A DNA stretch of 42,497 bases from Balneolaceae bacterium (lineage in GTDB: Bacteria; Bacteroidota; Rhodothermia; Balneolales; Balneolaceae): positions 1 to 42,497 of the forward strand of contig JAFGWN010000048.1 of assembly GCA_016937115.1 (NCBI GenBank). The letters are read 5' to 3'. This document shows positions 37,191 to 42,497 of this stretch, piece by piece. The notes under the pieces were generated by a model that was not told the DNA's origin, ran no database searches, and worked only from the letters and a program-made list of their open reading frames with translations. Made by a program: the position numbers and the translations under genes. Positions within the stretch are counted from its first letter, which is position 1. Each line of letters starts with the position of its first letter.

Positions 37191-38696
37191 ATGAATAAAA
37201 ATAATAATCAACGATTGTGTTTAGTAACGGGGGTTACCGGTTATATCGGCGGGCGGCTTGTGCCCTGGCTTTTGGAGCGTGGATACCGCGTAAGGGTGTT
37301 AACCCGTGACATCGATCGCCTGCAGGGCCGCGGCTGGATTGAAGAGGTAGAAGTAGTAGAAGCCGATGTACTAAACCCGGAAACACTGCCACGGGCCATG
37401 CAGAATGTTGATGTAGCTTACTACTTGATCCACAGCATGAGCGGAACTAAAAATGAGAGTTTTCATGAGCGTGATATGGAGGCTGCACGCAATTTTGGTA
37501 AAGCTGCTTCCGAATATAAACTGGATCGCATCATATATCTTGGTGGGTTGGGAAATCCTGAGGACAATCTTTCAAAACATCTGCGTTCGCGGCAAAAAAC
37601 AGGGGAATGCTTGCGAGAATTCGGGGTGCCCGTCACTGAATTTAGGGCGGCTATTGTAGTAGGATCGGGTAGTAAATCATTCGAGATGATGCGATATTTG
37701 ACGGATCGCGTTCCGGTTATGATTTGTCCAAAATGGGTGTATAGTAAAGTGCAGCCGATTGCCATCCGTAACATTCTGCAATATCTAGTTGAGGCGCTTG
37801 ATAAACCGGAAACAAAGAATGAAATCATTCAGATTGGTGGGAAAAGTGTTATCACTTACGCCGAAATGATGCAAATTTATGCGCGCATAAATAATTTGAA
37901 GCGTTTTCTTATTCCGGTACCTCTGCTTTCACCACGGTTGTCTTCGTACTGGGTGCATTGGGTAACCCCAATTCCTTCTTCGCTGGCACAACCTTTAATC
38001 CAAGGACTTAAAAACGATGTTGTTGTGTATGATGATAAAGCCCGGAAATTTTTCCCTGACATTGAGCTGCTTTCCTACGAAGAAGCCGTTAAGAGAGCCT
38101 TGGATAAAATTACAGATCCCCGTGAGGTAGAAACGACCTGGAATGATGCCCTATTGAGCAGCAAAGGTGATGAGCGGCCGGTAGAACTGGAAACCAAGGA
38201 AGGATTGAATATTGAGCGGCGTTTCCGGATCGTGGAGGCATCCCCTGAAAAAGTATTTAAAGCTTTTACAAGCTTGGGTGGAGAAAAGGGATGGCTGACG
38301 TTTGAATGGGCCTGGAAACTTCGGGGTATAGCCGATCGCATGGTCGGCGGTGTAGGGTTCAGGCGCGGCCGTCGCGATCCCAATCAGTTGCGTGTTGGTG
38401 ATGCTCTTGATTTTTGGCGGGTTGAAGCAATTCGTACAAACCGTCTGTTACGGCTTCGTGCTGAAATGAAAGTACCGGGAAGGGCATGGCTCGAATTTCA
38501 ATCAATGCCTGATGAAAGCGGCCGCACAAAATTGGTTCAAACAGCTTACTTTGCACCAAAAGGTTTGCCGGGTTTGCTTTATTGGTATGCTTTATATCCG
38601 CTACACAGCCTCATCTTTTCAAGCATGATTGAACAAGTGGCAAAAGACGCAGAAAACTTCACTCCTGCTCGGGTATCAACGGCTCTGGGTGAATGA
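37191..38696 (+). CDS. SDR/NAD(P)H-binding protein with C-terminal DUF2867-like domain
   Basis: CLVTGVTGYIGGRLVPWLLERGYRVRVLTRD; C-terminal GGEKGWLTFEWAWKLRGIADRMVGGVGFRRGRRDPNQLRVGDALDFWRVE. Confidence 0.93.
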   Translation: MNKNNNQRLCLVTGVTGYIGGRLVPWLLERGYRVRVLTRDIDRLQGRGWIEEVEVVEADVLNPETLPRAMQNVDVAYYLIHSMSGTKNESFHERDMEAARNFGKAASEYKLDRIIYLGGLGNPEDNLSKHLRSRQKTGECLREFGVPVTEFRAAIVVGSGSKSFEMMRYLTDRVPVMICPKWVYSKVQPIAIRNILQYLVEALDKPETKNEIIQIGGKSVITYAEMMQIYARINNLKRFLIPVPLLSPRLSSYWVHWVTPIPSSLAQPLIQGLKNDVVVYDDKARKFFPDIELLSYEEAVKRALDKITDPREVETTWNDALLSSKGDERPVELETKEGLNIERRFRIVEASPEKVFKAFTSLGGEKGWLTFEWAWKLRGIADRMVGGVGFRRGRRDPNQLRVGDALDFWRVEAIRTNRLLRLRAEMKVPGRAWLEFQSMPDESGRTKLVQTAYFAPKGLPGLLYWYALYPLHSLIFSSMIEQVAKDAENFTPARVSTALGE

Positions 38697-39489
38697 ACTC
38701 ATATTGGAGGACGCTCTTTAATTTTTCATTCGATACGACTTTATATTGCTTCTTCTCTTGGCTTTTCTTAAAAGAAGGAGGTTCGAGTCCCAGCGAGCGG
38801 CAAGCGGCCGTATAATATTCCTTGCGGGTCGGATGACCATCACAAATTGCGTTGAAAATTTCGCCGGTTATTTTCTCTTCAATAATCTTTGCTATAATAG
38901 CAATGCAGTCATCCCGGTGGATGAGATTGACCGGAGCGTTAGCCTTTTCGAGGTTTTTGCGCCCGGCCATATATTTTGCCGGGTTACGATCTCTGCCGTA
39001 AAGTCCTCCAAAACGCAAAACAGTGGTTTCAAAATCATCAGATGCCATCAGCAGGTCTTCGGCCCGGAGTAACGCATTGCCGGATTCACGGGTGGCTTCG
39101 CCCGGGATCGTGTCCTGTTCCTGAACCACACCCGGGTTATCCGGGTATACCGATGTTGAGCTAATAAAAACAATAAATTTAATTGATGAATTTTTAACGT
39201 GGTCAATGACTGAGTGAATCTGCTTGGAGTGGTATTCTATTATATTTTCACGCTTTCGACCGGGGGGAATATTTAGCACCAAAGTATCTGACTTCCAGAA
39301 ATCACTGATGGTTTGGGAATCAGCTATTTCTGGAGATAACTCTATCACATACGGTTCAATAGACCGATTTTTTAACGCTTTAACTTTTTCCTTTGTAGTT
39401 GTAGAACCTTTAACGCTGTGGTTTCGACGAATTAGGTGTTGTGCAAGCGGAAGTCCCAACCACCCGCACCCAAGAATGCTTATAGTCAT
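38659..39489 (-). CDS. NAD(P)-dependent epimerase/dehydratase-like protein (YeeZ-like)
   Basis: ISILGCGWLGLPLAQHLIRRNHSVKGSTTTKEK; FISSTSVYPDNPGVVQEQD; VLRFGGLYGRDRNP. Confidence 0.88.
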   Translation of the reverse strand: MTISILGCGWLGLPLAQHLIRRNHSVKGSTTTKEKVKALKNRSIEPYVIELSPEIADSQTISDFWKSDTLVLNIPPGRKRENIIEYHSKQIHSVIDHVKNSSIKFIVFISSTSVYPDNPGVVQEQDTIPGEATRESGNALLRAEDLLMASDDFETTVLRFGGLYGRDRNPAKYMAGRKNLEKANAPVNLIHRDDCIAIIAKIIEEKITGEIFNAICDGHPTRKEYYTAACRSLGLEPPSFKKSQEKKQYKVVSNEKLKSVLQYEFIHPEPLIPEQE

Positions 39490-39629
39490 TATGTCTTATA
39501 GTTTTGATTATAAAATAACTGCTTTCACAAATTAAAACACGTTTGATCTATTTAAAATAGAGGGAACAATTTTCTATTGTCTATGTTTATAGGATTTAAG
39601 CAACTTATATCTAACTAACTTATGGAGTC

Positions 39630-40199
39630 ATGAAGTATTTTAAATCACTGTTTATTATAATGTTAGGTGCTATTACTGTGGCAGCTTGTAGCAATGAAGC
39701 TGAAACGGATATAAAACAGGAGAGGCAGGATAGTACTGCATATCAATCTGATAACCCAAATGTGCAGGGTGGCATTCAGGGAAGCCAAACAATTGTCTCG
39801 GTTGCCTCTACCAATCAGAATTTATCAACCTTTGTTAATGCCGTACAAAGTGCCGAGCGTACGCAAATGTTGAATAGCGAAGGGCCGTTTACGGTATTCG
39901 CTCCAACGAATGAAGCTTTTAATGCTTTGCCCGAAGGCACATTAGATAACTTAATGAGGCCTGAAAACAAGCAAAAGTTAGGTGATATTTTGGCCTATCA
40001 TGTTGTTGAAGGTACGGTTATGGCATCCGATTTATCGGACGGGCAGACTGTGACAACAGTACAGGGTGAAAAGCTCACCGTAACTAAACAAAATGGCAAT
40101 GTTATGATCAATGGCGCCCAGGTTATCCAGGCAGATGTCAACGCTTCAAATGGTGTTGTCCATATTATTAATCAAGTTTTAATGCCTTCTAATAACTAA
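39630..40199 (+). CDS. Fasciclin (FAS1) domain lipoprotein
   Basis: Lipobox VAAC; FVNAVQSAERTQMLNSEGPFTVFAPTNEAFNALPEGTL...YHVVEGTV...VIQADVNASNGVVHIINQVLMP. Confidence 0.95.
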   Translation: MKYFKSLFIIMLGAITVAACSNEAETDIKQERQDSTAYQSDNPNVQGGIQGSQTIVSVASTNQNLSTFVNAVQSAERTQMLNSEGPFTVFAPTNEAFNALPEGTLDNLMRPENKQKLGDILAYHVVEGTVMASDLSDGQTVTTVQGEKLTVTKQNGNVMINGAQVIQADVNASNGVVHIINQVLMPSNN

Positions 40200-40211
40200 A
40201 TTAGCCAACAC

Positions 40212-40256
40212 ACAGGATTTAAGATTGGGTTGCAATCTGGTCCTGTTTTCTTTTAT
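40212..40256 (+). terminator. Probable intrinsic terminator downstream of the fasciclin gene
   Basis: acagga...agattg/caatct...tcctgttttctttt. Confidence 0.65.
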
Positions 40257-40322
40257 CTTAATGCAATAACATTCACAAGAATGCTATCTAACCATACAAT
40301 TAACTAAAAAAAGGATGGAGTA

Positions 40323-40733
40323 ATGAAACAATTTAAATATTTAATTATCGCCTCGCTTTCAGCTGTATTAATGTTTGCTGCGTGCAGTAACGAAGGACAG
40401 CAGGAAGCAAATGAAGCTATGGATGAATGGCAGCAAGAGCGCAAGGAGTTTGTTGCTGACATGAATCAGCGTATTAACGAAATGGAAGCGGAGATGGAGC
40501 AAATCGAAGCTCAAATGGAAAATGCGTCTGATCAAACACAGCAAGAGCTGCAAGAGGAATGGAATCAGCTGAAAACAGAGAAAGAACAACTCGAGCAAGA
40601 TCTTGAAGAACTGGAAAATGCCAGTGAACAAGAGTGGGAGCAAGCAAAAGCTGAAATCCAGAGTGACTGGGAAGAGTTCGAGAGTAACTTCGACGATTTC
40701 AAAGTCAAAATTGATGTGGACAGCGAAGGATAA
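40323..40733 (+). CDS. Acidic coiled-coil lipoprotein
   Basis: Lipobox FAAC then ~110 aa of Glu/Gln/Lys-rich heptad-like sequence. Confidence 0.78.
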   Translation: MKQFKYLIIASLSAVLMFAACSNEGQQEANEAMDEWQQERKEFVADMNQRINEMEAEMEQIEAQMENASDQTQQELQEEWNQLKTEKEQLEQDLEELENASEQEWEQAKAEIQSDWEEFESNFDDFKVKIDVDSEG

Positions 40734-40759
40734 TCTAAGCTGATATATTCAATATATAA

Positions 40760-40792
40760 TAAAAAAGCCCTCCGCTCAGGAGGGCTTTTTTT
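40760..40792. terminator. Bidirectional intrinsic terminator
   Basis: aaaaaagccctccgctcaggagggcttttttt, 8-bp stem between convergent genes. Confidence 0.92.
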
Positions 40793-40818
40793 ATGTCCTC
40801 TAATTTTCGAAAGTACAA

Positions 40819-42450
40819 TTATTCTTCATCCATAAAGGGATATGTCCAGTCTTTGGGAGGACTAAATGTCTCCTTCATAGAACGGGGAGAAATCCACCGC
40901 ATCAGGTTCGCGGCGCTGCCCGCTTTATCATTAGTTCCTGATTTCCGTGCCCCTCCAAACGGCTGCTGATTCACCACTGCGGCCGTTGGTTTATCATTTA
41001 TATAGAAGTTGCCTGCAGCTTGGTTTAAGTTATCAGCCATGTGGTTGAGCGCGTAACGATCCTGGGCAAAAATGGCACCGGTCAGCGCATATGGAGAGGT
41101 GTTGTCACAGATTTCAAGGGTCTCTTCAAACTTGTCATCTTCATAAATATAAGCGGTAAGAACAGGACCAAAGATCTCTTCTTCCATCGTTTTGAATTTC
41201 GGATTATCTGCTTTGATTAACGTAGGTTCAATAAAATAGCCTTTGGAGTCATCATAGCCACCGCCTGAGATAATCTCGGCATCGTCGGCATCAGCAGCAA
41301 AATCGATATATTCGCTGATTTTCTTGAATGCTTTGTCATCAATGACAGCCGTCATAAAGTTGCTGAAATCACCGGCATCACCCATGGTGATTTTTTTCAC
41401 CTCTTCAACAAAACGCTCTTTAAACGCGGGCCATACTGACTTCGGCATATACATGCGGGAAGCCGCAGAGCATTTTTGCCCCTGGTACTCATAGGCGCCG
41501 CGCAGCGCAGCAATGACAAGCGCGTCTACATCTGCCGATTGATGAGCAAAGATAAAGTCCTTCCCACCTGTTTCGCCGACAATACGGGGATACGTTTTAT
41601 AATGATCAATGTTGTTGCCAATCGTTTTCCACAGGTGGTGGAAAGTTTCGGTTGATCCCGTAAAGTGAAGTCCGGACAAATGCTCACTTGCCAGGGCCGG
41701 ATCACCTACATCAGCGCCGTTACCGGGAAGAAAGTTCACTACGCCATCGGGCAGGCCGGCTTCTTTCAGCATTTTCATAGCAAAGTAGCTGGAGTATGCA
41801 GCGGTATTCGAAGGTTTCCAGATAGCCACATTACCGCACATGGCCGGAGCGGTGGGCAGGTTTACAGCAATTGAGGTAAAATTAAAGGGCGTTACGGCGA
41901 ATACAAATCCTTCAAGCGGACGATATTCGGTGCGGTTCCACATACCATCGGGGGAATAGGGCTGTTGCTGATATATTTGGGTAAGATAATAAGCATTAAA
42001 TCGAAAAAAGTCGGCCAGTTCGGCAATGGCGTCGATCTCGGACTGGTAGCACGTTTTCGATTGCCCAAGCATAGTCGATGCGTTGATCGTGTAGCGCCAC
42101 GGACCGGCAAGCAGGTCGGCTGCTTTTTTGAAAATGGCCACCCGTTCCTGCCACGGCATGGCTGCCCATTCATCGCGGGCTTCCAGGGAAGCCTCAATAG
42201 CTTGCTCTACTTCCTTTTCACCGCAAAGGTGAAGTGTGGCTAACTTCTGCTGATGGTCGTGCGGTACAACAACGTCCACTGTTCGATCCGTTTTTACTTC
42301 TTTGCCGCCAATGATAGCAGGAATATCGATCGTCTCGGAGGAGAGCTTTTTAAGTTCATCCTTTAGTTTTTTACGTTCTGGCGTTCCGGGAGCGTACGAG
42401 TTGACCGGTTCATTCTCCGGTTCCCGTATTTCAAAATAAGCGTTAGACAT
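40819..42450 (-). CDS. pruA: L-glutamate gamma-semialdehyde dehydrogenase (1-pyrroline-5-carboxylate dehydrogenase)
   Basis: FVFAVTPFNFTSIAVNLPTAPAMCGN, HFTGSTETF, RIVGETGGKDFIFAH, YEYQGQKCSAASRMYMPKS, EEEIFGPVLTAYIY, QPFGGARKSGTNDKAG. Confidence 0.97.
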   Translation of the reverse strand: MSNAYFEIREPENEPVNSYAPGTPERKKLKDELKKLSSETIDIPAIIGGKEVKTDRTVDVVVPHDHQQKLATLHLCGEKEVEQAIEASLEARDEWAAMPWQERVAIFKKAADLLAGPWRYTINASTMLGQSKTCYQSEIDAIAELADFFRFNAYYLTQIYQQQPYSPDGMWNRTEYRPLEGFVFAVTPFNFTSIAVNLPTAPAMCGNVAIWKPSNTAAYSSYFAMKMLKEAGLPDGVVNFLPGNGADVGDPALASEHLSGLHFTGSTETFHHLWKTIGNNIDHYKTYPRIVGETGGKDFIFAHQSADVDALVIAALRGAYEYQGQKCSAASRMYMPKSVWPAFKERFVEEVKKITMGDAGDFSNFMTAVIDDKAFKKISEYIDFAADADDAEIISGGGYDDSKGYFIEPTLIKADNPKFKTMEEEIFGPVLTAYIYEDDKFEETLEICDNTSPYALTGAIFAQDRYALNHMADNLNQAAGNFYINDKPTAAVVNQQPFGGARKSGTNDKAGSAANLMRWISPRSMKETFSPPKDWTYPFMDEE

Positions 42451-42497
42451 AAGTGTAAAGTCCTTTAATTAAATAATCCTTTTTGTTGAATTGAAAG

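Overview
The window is a bacterial chromosomal segment of mostly housekeeping genes. Its gene repertoire and style (few Shine-Dalgarno sites, lipoproteins with a Cys lipobox) suggest the Bacteroidota/Balneolota-Rhodothermota neighbourhood; this is inference only. The centrepiece is a nearly complete C5-type heme biosynthesis cluster on the + strand, hemH-hemA-hemC-hemD-hemE-hemF-hemB-hemL, preceded by an OmpR-type response regulator and a HAMP histidine kinase. Other recognisable genes are a HIT protein, aroQ, a flippase-like protein, a NYN nuclease with a cold-shock-like domain, mdh, nadK, a family 5 solute-binding lipoprotein, ddl, recQ, carAB, a penicillin acylase, a DDAH-like amidinotransferase, SDR proteins, a CDGSH Fe-S protein, a fasciclin lipoprotein and pruA. 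I saw no CRISPR array, rRNA, tRNA, transposase or prophage. The observations most worth checking are: (1) a ~25-aa insertion with five cysteines in ferrochelatase, where homologues have a short Gly-rich 'GG.SP' segment; (2) an attenuator-like terminator with a possible competing arm upstream of carA; (3) a lipoprotein built of four tandem Ig-like (Big_14-like) repeats, each with a Cys pair; (4) several families of dispersed palindromic intergenic repeats, some inside the heme cluster and some on both sides of carB; (5) a NYN-cold-shock fusion; (6) a 52-aa membrane protein ORF absent from the supplied ORF track; (7) CarB lacking the C-terminal regulatory (MGS) domain; (8) a heme cluster with no protoporphyrinogen oxidase. 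All family assignments are from recognition of motifs in the translations; no searches were run.
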